A stretch of 64,000 bases of DNA from Aphis gossypii (Eukaryota > Arthropoda > Insecta > Hemiptera > Aphididae), in contig NC_065530.1 in NCBI RefSeq assembly GCF_020184175.1, positions 30,295,260 to 30,359,259 of the forward strand, in the 5' to 3' direction. Positions 14,273-27,297 of this stretch are shown here, one piece after another (the first letter of the stretch is position 1; each line of letters starts with the position of its first letter). A program made the position numbers and the translations under genes. Under the pieces are notes generated by a model. It did no database searches and was not told the DNA's origin. It saw nothing but the letters and a program-made list of their open reading frames with translations.

Positions 14273-14680
14273 TTGCGTGTGCGTCGACGGGACTATATAG
14301 TATGGTTTGTAATAATAAACGCGAGCACGCGGTCGACGAATTTGTTTGCCGTCAGCTGCGCGTTTATTTCCGAAAAAAAAAAATTGTCGTCGTCGTGTCG
14401 TGTAGCTAGGGTCCGACGCGATGTCATAATATTATTTATCACGGCGTCGTTTTTTTTTCTTTTTTTTTTTTACCCGATGGTGGCCACCAAATTCCAAATT
14501 GTGTGTTCGACGAAATCCGTTTTCGGGTGCCGTCTATGTATGTACGTATTATATATATATAGGGCGTGGTGTGATGGAGTAAATTCTGTTAGCGGTGAAC
14601 TCGTATTATATACACACACGGGACGTCCCTTCCACCCGCCGCTACATTTACACTCGCGCCGTCATCTATAGGCGATTTGA

Positions 14681-16313
14681 TTTTCGGATTGTATTTGTTG
14701 TGGGCTAGTAATATAATATGTACGTCGCCTTTTAATCGTGTACGCCAAACGCCTATATATGATATTGTTATAACGATATACGAGATCGTTGTTTAAAGAG
14801 CAGAAACGGCCTTTATTTCAGATTCAGAAGATTATACTATCGTTTTTCAAAATTTTCAATATAATTTTTAAGTTTTTACTGTTTCGATTCACTGCAATTA
14901 CTTTTTGGCTAAACAAATTCGTTCAACATTCAAAATTTAAAAGCTATCGAAAAATTATTCTGCTTTTGAATAAAGAACTAAGTGATTGGTAATAGCGGGC
15001 TAATCTCTAGAATCAACTACTCGCTTATATCATAAATATTTATCTATATTATGATAAAGTGATTTGTTATTATTCATCATTCATGGCAACAATATTTTAG
15101 TATAACCTAAAACTTATAGACAATAAGTTGAGTATGATGATTTCTCGTTTCCATAATGTATTATCTTGCTATAACTATAGTCTCATATAGTGTATACACC
15201 GAGTATCTGTACTACTGATAGTTTTCTAAAAAACACTGTCGGTTTGAATTTTTTTTTTCATTGATTTTTTTTCAATCTAGATTGAAATAGCTACGGCCAC
15301 AGCGTGATGATTGGTGGCGTAAAACTATTCGAACCCGTCAGATCCACATAATCATGTGACATATACGCACGTTATTCGTCGAGACATCGGCGAAAAACAC
15401 AATGACTGTACATTTTCTATTTAATGTATATCAATGCACTTGGAAACATTTAAATACAGTCATGAATACGCGATCGACATAAGTAAAAAAAAAAAAAAAA
15501 TAAAAAAAAAAAATAGAATACTACACATATTATACCTCTGCAGGTATATTCACACTTTACAATGGTATCTACGTATAATCGATGTTACCGAAAACGTCTG
15601 AAAAAAATTTGACAAGGTTGAACGATTTTAAAACCGTATCGCTAAAAATGACGAAATGTTAAATGAAAATGCAATTGTAATTTATTGTTAAAACATTTTC
15701 GTTTTAAACGAATCTTTTTTTTCTTATGCATATATACACGCGGCTGACGGTCTACAAGTAAAACTATAATAATTCTGCTTAGTGCGCCATTCGTTATTAC
15801 TATTATTTTTTTTTAAATCAAGATTACACGCGCGTTTATTTTAGAAAGACTGCTGTATAATATGTATTTCTTAAATTAGAGATGGTATGTACTATTTTCC
15901 GATAATTAAACTTTATCATCACAGTAGCTTACCTATACACTAATCCTTTACGTACCAATATTATATTACCATGGTCTTAATAGTGTGCTGTCAAGTGAAC
16001 TAGTGAATGTCTCAAATTGGTATAATATTTCGTATATAATATTACGTAGTAGGTACCTTTACGTCCTACGCAGGTACATACAATTTAATATGCTGTATAG
16101 TCGTAGTTCCACATAATACTCTATATAATACGTTGGGAATTGTCTTTGAGCAATACTCTTCCGTCATAAATTACTTCACGTTAGGGTACTATAATAGTAG
16201 CATTTCATATACGCCATTAGGTCTTACATTTTTCACCCCAAAAATATATACAAACGTACATGCTATATTGCAACCCCTGGTAATGTGGTTGTTTTTGTAT
16301 CTATGTGCTGCTG
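14681..16313. other. AT-rich DNA, nothing recognised
   Basis: No supportable gene. An A-rich tract lies near 15484-15515. Confidence 0.5.
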
Positions 16314-16450
16314 CAGTGACGTTCTCTGGGGGTGGGGGGTGCAGAGGCCCATTCAACCTCCTGCCCCCTTGATCTTTTTTATGTAAAGTTTATATTATAT
16401 TGAGTTCGCCCTCCCCCTTTTATAATTTGGTCTAGGGACGTCATCATTGC
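16314..16450. mobile_element. hAT-like MITE
   Basis: The block starts with CAGTGACGTTC and ends with GGGACGTCATCATTG, which are roughly inverted copies around a TGACGT core. Inside are G-rich and C-rich runs (GGGGGTGGGGGG and CTCCCCCTTTTATAATTTGG). This matches the style of short non-autonomous hAT elements common in aphid genomes. Only about 137 bp long, with no coding capacity. Flanking duplications were not resolved. Confidence 0.45.
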
Positions 16451-19400
16451 TATGCTACGACGAAAGGACAAAATAATCAAGAGGAGCATTTTTAGACTGT
16501 CGACTTCAATGTTTTGTATCAATTATACATTTATACACAAAATATAATTGAAAAAAAAAAATAATATTTTCAGTTTAAATCATATACGTTATAAACGTTT
16601 TCGTGTGTAGTCACTTTGTTATACCAAAGGACTACCGCGTATTATTAATATTTCCAGTATATTACTCTGACTCCGAATGAATGAAAAAATGACATTAAAA
16701 CACGTTTCTTGAATGCTTTAACGGTTATTTTTCATTTTTTTTTTTTACATGAGTGGTTTGTTATTATTGAAAGAGAAAAGATAATTTAAATTTTGGTTAC
16801 ACTGGGGGATTTGTATAATATTTATTTGAAATATACCAAAATCGTACGTCGAATTCCGGTTCCTCGTTTATAGTTACTACAGCGGCCATCTGGTTGATTT
16901 TAAAATTATTATTATTATTTTTTCATCTTAATATGTTATCAAAAAATTCTCTTAATATCCACTATTTGATTTAAAAGCAATAGTATATTCATAAATTAAT
17001 ACCATTTGCCCGCTATATATATGAATATAAATACATATATAATGTATTTATGTAGTTATATATAGGGAAGTTTATTTTTTTTTATAATGTATATAATTAA
17101 AAGTAATTTAAAAATATAATATACCGTGTGTAAAATACTTGAAAAAGTTAGTTTGACGCTAATACGATGTGTTCTACTGGCAAAGAGCACACGTCACGTG
17201 TCAGAGGAGAGATAATAAGACAGCCTCGTTCAGCGTTCTTATGATATATATTATGTATATAAACATCCGCGTATCCGGCTACATATATGATTAAAATATA
17301 TAATATATTATTATTATTAAACTGCGCACATTATAGCTAAACATGGCACTCGTTTGATTCGTGCACGAAACGCGCGGAATGATTAGGTAGCTCTCGGAGA
17401 GACTTTAATGACGAGATTCCGATGCTACATGACACATAATTTTGTAAATACGATTTATTTTTATAATATTTTTGTATTCTTATTTTGTCAAAGTATTCAA
17501 AAATTTAAACTAGAAAATAATTTTGACGATTATTTTATGAGCCTTCGTGGAGGTATAGCTATAGGTTTTAAGATCCAGAAAAATAATTGTTTGGTCCACC
17601 ATTAATTGTATTTTATGTTTAATAATAATAACTTCGTGTGGAATACAAAAACTGCAATAATCTATACGCACTGCACACACATAATGTGCGTGTATCGATC
17701 GGAGCAAAAAAAAAACCCCCATTATTCTATTACGTAGGTGGTATAAAGAGGTAGGTATGTATAAGTAAAATCACATTACCGCACCGTCGGTCATATTGTA
17801 ATAGCAGCAGCACCGCTGCAGATTATACACAGTGTTCGTAATTTGTGTTCGATAGCGACAATAATAATAACACACGCACCCGGACTATATGGTAATTTCT
17901 GCGAGTTTTTTTTCTCCACAATCCTGCAGACGCCTCGAGTTATCGCGTCGCGTTATATCGCGATCGCTTTCGCATAATATGTAAAACGTTTTATTATTTT
18001 CGATTTTATTATTGTTTTTTCGTATTCTTCTTCTTCTTAGTTTTTTTTTTTTTTTTTTGTCGATCGTTGCCGAGCCGCCGCTCATTTTAGACCTTCGCGT
18101 GCGCGCTGCACAGTAGTTGTATGGCACACCGACTATTATGGCATACTGCAGACGCAGTAAAGGTATACGGCGTAATTGTACACGCGTGTACGTATCTGGG
18201 CAACAGCCCATTTATCTCTTCGTATCCGTTCCTCGCGCAGAGATCGCCAATTGTCGATAATATTCAAACGTTCAAAAGCGCGTAACCGTTTGTGTCTGTG
18301 TGTGCGTATTCGTACCTATGTATGATATGGACGCGTGCAACTACACACGTAATTAGTTTTGGATTTGCCGCGTGTAAAGAGACCTTCGTACGGCGGCGTT
18401 TACAATAAGCACATTATAATATTATATACCTACTACTACACACACTTACGTGTATAGGTAATACTGCCGGTAAATATATATAATAATAATATATGTATAC
18501 ACAACGCGCGTATATAATAATATATAATGAAGGCGATCGCATATAATATATAATAGCTGATATCTGCACCGTATTATAGAAGACAAAACAACAAAAATTT
18601 TGAAATTTTCCACGCCAAACCGTACGTACATAATAATAATAATAACAACAACAATAATATATATAATATATTATAAACGCGGCAAATGAATACAATGTCG
18701 GCCGGATTGAATGCGAAATCAAATAAATGTATATTTATGGTACTTTTAAAATAATATAATACGCGACGGTGCGTTTGTGCGTGTACTTATGCCATTCAAG
18801 GTTACGGACCATACAATATCACCGTAGGTACGTATACCTGCATTATATAATATAATATATAATATATTATTATATTATGTTATGGATACGCGCACATACA
18901 TGGCTATACAATATAATATATAATATGTAAGATATATTATTATAATTAAAGGAATATAGTATAATACATCTCACATGCAAATATCCAATGGCAATCGCTA
19001 AGACGATCATTAGCTCGTAGATGATTATTAAATAGAATAGAAGATTTACCTGCTCAGTGTCTATACAGAGACCGACTTGATTAATCGAACTGTTTAATTT
19101 AAAATCACGTTCCTGTACACCTATAACTCCGTGATTTCAAATTGTACATCAGCCAAAATAAAATTCCATGTAAATAAAGTATTTATTGTGATAATAACAA
19201 ATATTTTATTTATTCGAGTTCATCTGGATTTTGAAATAAGTAATAAAATCTAAAAAGACGGTCAATTGAAGTTATCGGCGGTATTATATGCAATATAATT
19301 CATTAATCATATGTAATATACAATCATTGTATACTTATACGATTCTCTTCACAGTTCACATACATACACATATTGACTTCAATCCAAATCAAATATTTTT

Positions 19401-19480
19401 AAACGTTCAACCCATCTGCAGTACGAAGTATAATTTTATATGTTTTTAAATACTTTTAAACATATTTTAAGCAATATAAT
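16451..19480. other. AT-rich DNA with one CpG-rich patch
   Basis: No supportable gene. A CpG-enriched patch lies at about 18050-18390. ORFs here are low complexity (Ile/Tyr-rich) and shared between strands. Confidence 0.45.
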
Positions 19481-19665
19481 ACGATGTACAAAAAAATTGA
19501 TTTATTCTAAAATAAACACAAACCCATTAAGTACATCGTTCAGGGTGCAGCTTTTGAACATTCGAAACTTTGAAAGTAATGATAAATTTTCACTCGTTTG
19601 CATAACGATTCTAAGCGAAATTCGCATTATACCCGCGGAAGTGGATTAGACATTTTAGTTTAATC
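19481..19665 (+). repeat. Degenerate interspersed repeat, possible TE fragment
   Basis: Contains AACGATTCTAAGCGAAATTC near 19605-19625. It resembles the CGATTCTGAGCGGA word I associate with an abundant aphid repeat family. The identification rests on memory of the motif alone. Confidence 0.25.
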
Positions 19666-21479
19666 CACAATGTTTGTATTTTAATATAGACCTAAGAGTT
19701 TTTCTGCTATTTTTCAAAATCTGATTTTCCCAAGAACTATTACTGAAGAGAAATAAAATTCCATAAATTTTCGCTCTAAGCAACTTTTTGTGTTGAATTT
19801 CTTATACATATAAAGCGATGTGTATACTGCATCTGTATTATGTAGATACGTAATAAATGTTTTATTTTTTATATTACTATTTAAAAAATGATTGTCGAAA
19901 AATTTTCAAAATATTATTAAAACAAACACATTAATATCACGTATTATATTATCGGTGTAAAACCAATATAAATATAATATATCCACTCGAAATGTATCAC
20001 CCGCTCAATTAAACTGAAAGATACACTACATTACCTTGCTGCAACAGTACACAATTGTGTACAATATTTTTTCGGTTTACTGGATTATCCACGTATTATC
20101 ATTATCGTATTGACCGCTTTCTATTTTTTACAAACAGTATATAATAATATGTGTTTAATTGGCGCACGTATTATTTTGCTACGTACGACGAAATCGACTC
20201 GGTGCAGTATTTCGGAAGTTGTTATACTGTAAACATATAGGTACGCGAAAAGAATAAAAATATCAAATACATGCGATTTAATTGGTTTTGTTATAAAATA
20301 ACATTTCACACGATTAAATAGGATTGCTTTCGTTCCGTAAAGTGAAAAACAGTTTGTCGATTACTGCGTCTGTCACAGTATATAAACTATACAGTATAAT
20401 ATGTGTGTGTGTGTATGTATACGATTTTTATCGTTATCCGCGGGAAACCTATTTGTCGGATTCGTGTGTATATATATTATATATATATAAGTCTATACCG
20501 ACGTTGTCGATGGAATCGATTTTTTTTTTTTTTTGAGAGAGAGAGAATTGCAATTACATATACTCGTGTTGAGAGAGAGGTGGAGAAAGAGAGAGAGAGA
20601 AAGAGAGAGAGAGAAAGAGTGAGGGAGATGCACAAACACAATAATAACAGAGTATATGAATAGTGTGTATACACACGCACGCACAAACACTTTTGGCTGT
20701 GAGTCGTGTAAATTGAAAACAGTAAATATATAATAAGTGTAGACAATCACTCACGTATAATATAATTACGTATGGTATATATATTTTCTTAGTAAAAATG
20801 AACTTCTCTATGGCCGTACGACCGACAGAATTGACTCGAACGATTTTATTTAGTTTTTTTTTATGATTATTTATTTTTATACTTTCTAATTATTGTCGTT
20901 TTAATCTTTTTTAGAGAAGTTTACGATCTAACGCTTTTCCGGAATACATATAATTATTGTTGTATTAATATAACATGTATATATATTTGGTAATAATAGT
21001 AATAATGTGTATACTTTCTGATGTACCTATACTTTTTATTGATTTCATTAATGTAAATTCTCGCATAATATAAACGTTTTATACAACGGCCCACTCGTGT
21101 ATATTCGTCCACACACTCTTAGATTATTTTCATCAGTTTAATATTTGATTATACGTAAAAAACACAAATCGGTCAGATGAATATAAAAAAAAAAAATCGA
21201 TTTCTGATAAGACATAATATAATAATACCTATAACGGAATCTTTACTCGGGAGTCAAACTATCTGGCGCAGTTAAACCGTATATGCACTAATAATATGTA
21301 ATATCATATTATATTATTATTCATCGCAGATACCATATAATATATATTTTATACATATATTTTACGGTCGTGTATTAACGGTAAACCACCTCGACCAATG
21401 TATAGGTGTACATACATAATATGGTAGGTCTTAGCCCGTAGGTAAACTACAGGTATTCGCATAATATATTTATATGTAT
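19666..21479. other. AT-rich DNA, nothing recognised apart from simple repeats
   Basis: No supportable coding sequence. Includes the GA-rich block listed separately. Confidence 0.45.
20535..20627. repeat. GA-rich microsatellite block
   Basis: Interrupted GA repeats (GAGAGAGA, then AAAGAGAGAGAG units) give low-complexity ORFs on both strands. GA-rich tracts can bind GAGA-type factors in insects, but no promoter is visible beside it. Confidence 0.85.
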
Positions 21480-21776
21480 TTATATAGGTGTTGTCAGTCG
21501 ATATACTATTATTAATATTATTCGTACGAAGGCACGTACGTAGGCACGCAGTAGAGCTGGACAGCCGCCGGCCTCCGAATCACACATCGATGACGCTCGC
21601 GGGTGGGTTTCGTCCTCGAGCTTGTATAATTGATACGTATTATAGAGAGGAAATAACAATCCGAAACGCGAATCGGCATCATCTGCCGCAGGAGCAGCTG
21701 GATCGACTGTCCTTTGGAACGAGCCGACGGTCCCAACTCCCAAGTCGTTTGAAAGAATGAAATAATATAACAGCAC
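21480..21776 (-). CDS. Candidate minus-strand exon in a CpG-rich patch
   Basis: The minus frame is open for about 98 codons and includes DLGVGTVGSFQRTVD, DADSRFGLLFPLYNTY and KLEDETHPRASSMC. The last two are more protein-like than the plus frame across the same DNA. A weak acceptor (GCGTTTAG) lies just upstream on the minus strand, and a weak GTACGT donor lies inside the last third. The plus strand is also open for 90 codons, which is common in GC-rich DNA, so coding status is uncertain. No family recognised. Confidence 0.2.
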   Translation of the reverse strand: MLLYYFILSNDLGVGTVGSFQRTVDPAAPAADDADSRFGLLFPLYNTYQLYKLEDETHPRASSMCDSEAGGCPALLRAYVRAFVRIILIIVYRLTTPI

Positions 21777-23368
21777 CGCATGCCTAAACGCTCGTATTCG
21801 AATATGATATTATACATTATTGTAATACGCGAGTCCGTACACGGGTACCTCATATTCACTTACACTGACACACGCACGCACTCACATTCATATGTGTATA
21901 CACGTATATTATAATATAGCTGCGCAGGGGCGTCGGTCGTAACAAGGTATATAACAAGGTAATCGACACCTGCTGACGGTGCGGGCCCGGCACCCCATTT
22001 ACCACACCCACCAGCTCTATACCATCCGATCGCCACCGCCGCGGTTCGTCTTCTGCTTAACCGTGGTCACGTATGCGTAGGTAAAGTATTTATATTATAT
22101 TATTATAACGTCTAAACACTTACACAGTTGGTACATACATGTATATCGTATTCGTATACGAGAGTTATAGAGTATATATAATATTACACTCAGGTAGTGT
22201 ATATATATCGTACAATATATTGTAAATATAGTAATGCGATCGAGGACCGTAAGAAACAGAGTAGTTTTCGGGTATATCGGGTTCGGGGTGTATAAATAGG
22301 TACTTAAATTGTACTGAGCAGTATACATTACATATACCTACTACTATATCCAATACGCTGTATATACTAAGTATTAGTTGTATTCCACGTAAACATTTAT
22401 CGACTTAACCATATCGCTAAATAATTTTAGTATAATATTATTATAATAACACCTATACCCACGTAATATATATAAGTAGGTATAATATACAGTTATAACT
22501 TATAGTACGATCACATTTATTTTCACCCAAAACTTATATATTAGTATACCAAATACAAATTCTGTAGGTACGTTTAAAGATTATAATTTTGAGTTTTAGT
22601 ATTACAATTTTGAAAAATGGTGGTCAAATTATAATAATTTATATTACATTTTTAAATTATTTAATTGATTTGGCTACTCATCGATGAGTAATTTTAAATG
22701 TGTGGGACGGAATTTTATACATCATGTCAGAACAAGCATTTTGTCGGTTGCAACTATATATATATATAGTCTATGTATCTATATACCTCTCTGGGGACGC
22801 GACTTGCCCACAATAATTATAATGGGACGCAAGAAGTGCTCTCCCACACACGTACATGGTATATATAATAGATAAGTGTGCGTGTTATACATAGCCGTTA
22901 TGCATATACTATATACAGGGTGTTTCACTTGTATATTTCTCGTATAATGTATTATGTAACACATTTTTTTACTCGTGGTGTCCTGCGTAATATTGTAATA
23001 TTGTAATATTGTAAGACTCGGAAACGTCTGATCGGATTTAAATTAATAATAATTCGATTTTGAGTGAACTGCAAAAAACCATAATATGTGTAGGCGACTC
23101 CGATGCGATCACGAGTCGGTGGTGATCAGCGATCAGTCATCAGCGGTGGTGCAGTAATAATAATATGAAAAACCGTAAGCGGTCGTGATAAATTTCCAAA
23201 AAAAACGTCGCGAACGGATCGACTTAGCGGGTGTTGCTGACACCGGTCGGTGCGGAGACTTCGGCATCGCCCTGTATACGCACAACAAACGATATAGTAT
23301 TATTATAATTGTTGTTTACGCCGTCGTCGTCCAGGTGTCTCGCGAGCTCGCGCGGGTCTTGCGCGTGT
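21777..23368. other. Non-coding stretch, nothing recognised
   Basis: AT-rich with a CpG-rich patch at about 21960-22075. A three-copy TAATATTG tandem lies at 22988-23013, and an ACAGGGTGTTTCAC word resembling transposon ends lies near 22915. No gene. Confidence 0.45.
22988..23013. repeat. 8-bp tandem repeat (TAATATTG)
   Basis: Three adjacent copies of an 8-bp unit. Confidence 0.85.
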
Positions 23369-23556
23369 ATGAGCGTAGGAGATTCGAACGTGGCGGAGGC
23401 TGCGGCAGCGTCAGCAGCAGCGACGGCAACAGCAGCACCAGCGTCTCCTCTCGTGTACGGGTCCGGCACCGCGACGGCTCGCATTCCATTACCATTGTTC
23501 GTCCGCGCGCACACACACACGAGCGCGGTCCGATCCAGTCCCCGGCAGACTCACCG
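23369..23556 (+). CDS. Candidate alanine-rich first exon
   Basis: ATG 23369 opens MSVGDSNVAEAAAASAAAT and then PLVYGSGTATARIPLPLF, an Ala-rich low-complexity amino end. It runs to a possible donor (CACCG then GTACCT) after 23556, in phase 2. That phase would match the acceptor of the exon at 33230, so it could be an upstream exon of the main gene, but GTACCT is a poor donor and the ATG context (T at -3) is weak. The DNA is CpG-rich and open in other frames, so this may be promoter or 5' UTR sequence instead. Confidence 0.2.
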
Positions 23557-24684
23557 GTACCTGTTTGACCGCCCGCCCTGCCCCGTCGTCGTATATACCT
23601 GTAATCATGCGCGTGTGTGTGTACATTATAATGTATATCAGATGCAACACAGTGTCCTCTCACCCGTTTATCCCGAGTCGTCGTCGTCGTCGTCGTAGTC
23701 CATACCCCCTACGGTTTGGGTCAAGTGTGTTTCGCCCACACGTGAAACCGATTGGCATTCCAATAGATATTATTATTATTATTATTACGTACAGGTATAT
23801 ACAAGCGGACAAATTTACTACGTTATTCCTCCGTGGTATATCTATCCTGCACGTACGCGGTATAAGGACTTATATAGAAAATATGATATATATTATGTAT
23901 ATATTAAACGAGTGTGTAAACGAACGATGTTACGATGAAAAATGGTCTCCTAAACACTAGTAGCAGCCTCGCTAGCGTATGTATATATTAAATAAATGAG
24001 CTCTTAGGTCCTTATTACGTAATATATTACACTGTAATAGACGCAAAAGTCTCGTCGACTAGTTCTGTACAGACGTACGACGAACGCGCGTCCACTGGTT
24101 GGACGTATCTCGTATTATTATTATTATAATATTATGCCTAAATACGTACATGGTAGGTACTCGTATTATCGTTCCGGTCGCGTTACAACAATATATTATA
24201 TAGGTACCGTGGTCAGAGTTTATACTTTATACTTTATACAAATATAGGTACTCCGAGAATATATTACATTATAATGTGTGGGTTGAACATATATATATAG
24301 GTTCTTATACCTTATCTATATAATATAAGCACGATATTATGTATTTTGTAGTAGGTACTACCATATAGGCTCGTTTGATTTTTTTTTAATTTCACAGTCG
24401 GTTTTTAACCCTCGACTCCCCTCGATTATTGGTTGCAGCATCCTTTTATTATTTTTTTTAATGAGAATGACGATATAATGAAATCGCGGATTCGTCACCG
24501 GAAGACAACTCATCGAGACCTTGGTCTCGAAACAGTGATAACGTCATTCAATCGTCCAGCAGCGCGAATTGTTCACTAATCGGTCGGCAGCTATACTCTG
24601 CATATACGTTTGAGTGTCGTCTCGACTACATAGTGTTTAAACAATGATATAATACCAATAGCGTTTGTTCCGTGATCGTTGCAG
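23557..24684. other. Non-coding stretch, nothing recognised
   Basis: Microsatellite (GTC)n at about 23677-23697. ORFs overlap it and each other without protein-like features. Confidence 0.4.
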
Positions 24685-24837
24685 ACGACGTCGTTTTTCG
24701 AAGCCGAATTTCCGCAGGTGATACCCTCTTTCCGTGTTTATCTCTATCGGTCCGTCACCGCAGCCGCGCCCGCAGGTGCAGCGAAAACGGTACACTCGTA
24801 TCCGGAAATGGATCCCGCGAGCTTATTAATCGTACGG
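24685..24837 (+). CDS. Candidate internal exon, unrecognised
   Basis: Bordered by a good acceptor (GATCGTTGCAG) and a fair donor (CGG then GTAAAT), giving exactly 51 codons in phase 0. It includes TTSFFEAEFPQVIPSFRVYL and HSYPEMDPASLLIVR. There is no ATG, so it is missed by start-to-stop ORF calling. An internal CAG-GTGATA at about 24717 could act as an alternative donor. It lies in a CpG-rich region and no partner exon was linked. The residues match no family I know. Confidence 0.28.
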
Positions 24838-25980
24838 GTAAATTATGTGCGCGCTTAAAAGGAAACGGTAACAATATCCTCCCGATGTCTAATCATCTGC
24901 AACCGCACTGCACCGGCGGAGAGACACTGCAGCGGTGCTGTCGCCGCGGAAAAGATTCGTCGTCTGGATTTTCTTGGCGGCAATAACGAAAGACACTCCG
25001 ATCGCGGGTCGTCTTCGTCCGGTCTGATCTTTTTTGTAATTATTCATAGTTTTCTGGTCGGTGGCGGCGGGGTGGGATAGCGGCGAGAAACTGTCGCGGC
25101 GTGTCGGCCGGGGGGTTAGCTCAGGACGACGACTTTTTCTAATTGTTTTACGGCCCGGCGGCGATTAGTTCGGCCTTATTATCACGCCGTCGTCGTTATC
25201 CATTACACAATATTATTATTATTGTCATTATAGATCGTATTGTTCTTTCCGCCGACGACGAGACCCGGTCAATTAGTACATTCGCCTGGCGTGTACACAG
25301 AAAATACGCATTACGCACTGCAACTACGACCGAGCGTGATATCCTCGCGGTCTTCTTCGTGGCGGCGGCGGCGGCGGCGGACGACGATATTTTCGAGTTC
25401 ACGGACTGTATAGTTATTATAGCCGTTGCTGCCTTATTACATAACAACGATTGTGAATAGTAGGTAATAATCGATAAATTCTCACGATTCGGCGCCGATT
25501 AAATAAAATAATATATTATAATATACGAATTTGCATTTAATTGCACAGCACGAGGAGCAGTCTCGCGCGCGATTATTACCCATTACTCTTTACATGTGTA
25601 TGGTATGTACAAGGAGAGGGAGAGGGGTACGAATTATGTATAAATATATAGGCTCTGTTATACACGCGCGTGTTGTACGAGTCTTACGTTATACGTTATT
25701 ATTAATTTTTTTTTTCTGTCTGTACTCAAACGTATTTCAGTATTTGGTTGCGTTTATTATTATTGATATTTATAATATTCGTTCGCACACACGGTAGTCG
25801 TCGTGTGCGACCCAGCAACCCGCCCGACGACAACGCGCGCGTAGCATACCTAAATATTATAATCACACAACACGACGGACAAACGGCGGTGCCGTGATCG
25901 AACGAAATCTCCCCCGGGCCCTCCGAGCTTATAATAAAGACTCGCGCGCGCCGCAGCAGTAAAATATGCATAAATTTTTA
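24838..25980. promoter_or_regulatory. CpG-rich island
   Basis: CpG-dense DNA including a (GGC)n run at 25360-25380. It is open on both strands over short stretches with Ala/Asp-rich noise translations. It is a candidate regulatory island with no identified transcript. Confidence 0.25.
25360..25380. repeat. (GGC)n microsatellite
   Basis: Seven GGC units. Confidence 0.85.
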
Positions 25981-27144
25981 TTGTACAAAGTATACGATTA
26001 AGCATACATTTTTCCACCCACCGAAATAGGAATGGCTATTTCGTGTTTTCCGATTTGGAGTTGTTTTTAATAACGGCCCGGGCGAATCGCGTATGGGCAT
26101 GTGCGCAGCTAAATGTACACTACAAACGGCGTATAATATAATATTATTTGTACGACAACCCGCGATTATAAGCGGAATAAAACGGTTTACGATTATAAAA
26201 TGCTTTATTCGGACGCGATCTCAATAATATAATATCATAGTATTATATTTTATTGCGGCGTGTGATGCCAATATGTATGTATAAATGTATAAATGTATAA
26301 TAATGTTCACGTTTTGATAGTTTTTTTTTCTTCCCCGATCGATTCCTTAACGATTTCGTTTTTCACTCGAGGCGCTGCTTCTGTAATCGATCACTGATCA
26401 CGAAATCACGCGTTTTTTTTTTTTGTTGTTTTGTTTTCGGTACCTCTTTTGGGTTGTATGTATGTACATATAATATATTATTATTATTATTATACAAATT
26501 ATAAACGCGCGTTACTCGACTACCCTCGCATTCTTTGACGATGATGTGATAAAATATTTTCGAAATAAAAAAAAAAAAAACATCGACGAATATAATTGTT
26601 TAATTATCGTGCTAAACTATATTATACGGCGGCAGCGATCGGCCGTGGGGGCCAAATGGAACCGGAATGTTGTTCGGCCCGCCGCGGTGTGTGCGCATAC
26701 CATATCATACGTATTATATCTCGGCTCGTCCGTCCACCGGGGGTCCGTTTTCAATGCGGTTGATTGATTTGAATGTATCCACCGCCGAAACGATTCATAA
26801 TAAGAATAACACGTTTCGGATGGTATAAACGACGTTCTGTCACGTGTGTGTGTGTGTGTGTGTGTGTGTGAGAAAGATATTTGCTGGTTAAGACATATTT
26901 TGTCAGACGTCGTGTGAGGGGTTGATGCGGGGGACGACATCGGTTATTGTGTTTAGCGAGTGTAGGTACGACTAAGATTTATAATACACATTATTATTAT
27001 TTTATTTTACCCATGCACGAGGGAAGCGGGTCGTGTTAATTTTGCGTTATGAAACTAGTGGAATTGCATTATATGTAAGACGTATCCTTGTGGAATCTCC
27101 GTGTACCGATTTTGTAAACGAAAAATGTGGACGACTCTTCACAG
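25981..27144. other. AT-rich DNA with simple repeats
   Basis: No supportable gene. Contains a (GT)n repeat at 26844-26870. Confidence 0.45.
26844..26870. repeat. (GT)n microsatellite
   Basis: About 13 GT units. Confidence 0.93.
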
Positions 27145-27297
27145 TGCAGTGGAAGTGATTGTGATGTGTTTACCGCCAATCACCATTGTCGCTATAAAGG
27201 AGATGGTCTGGAAACGTTAAAACCGTCAGAAGAACAGATTATTTTTCCGACAATAATATATTCTTCTCGCACCGACCAATATTATAGGCGTGCATAA
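27145..27297 (+). CDS. Candidate terminal exon, unrecognised
   Basis: After a good acceptor (CGACTCTTCACAG) the frame reads 50 codons and ends in TAA at 27295-27297. Fragments are CSGSDCDVFTANHHCRYKG, LETLKPSEEQIIFPT and SSRTDQYYRRA. Mixed charged, Cys and aromatic residues stand out from the AT-driven noise around it. There is no ATG and the upstream in-frame stop is close, so it must be spliced if real. No polyadenylation signal is evident nearby. No family recognised. Its ending phase does not connect it to the exon at 33230. Confidence 0.33.
   Translation, partial: CSGSDCDVFTANHHCRYKGDGLETLKPSEEQIIFPTIIYSSRTDQYYRRA

Larger units (their letters stand above)
13081..14680. promoter_or_regulatory. 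CpG-rich island with microsatellites
   Basis: CpG-dense DNA with many CG words. It includes a perfect 7-bp inverted repeat around 14067-14081 (GGTCGCC-G-GGCGACC), a CT repeat and a long GT repeat. Many ORFs on both strands cross these repeats and are not protein-like. It resembles a promoter or 5' regulatory island, but no first exon is evident. Confidence 0.3.

Noticed and set aside
14164..14409. 81-codon ORF with a Cys-Val repeat
   Set aside because: It is a translation of the GT microsatellite.
15281..15365. Possible tRNA on the minus strand (GGGTTCGAAT resembles a B box)
   Set aside because: The T-arm does not pair and no A box or acceptor stem could be built around it.
20477..20754. 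Overlapping ORFs on both strands (Ser-Leu or Arg-Glu rich)
   Set aside because: Generated by GA/CT repeats.
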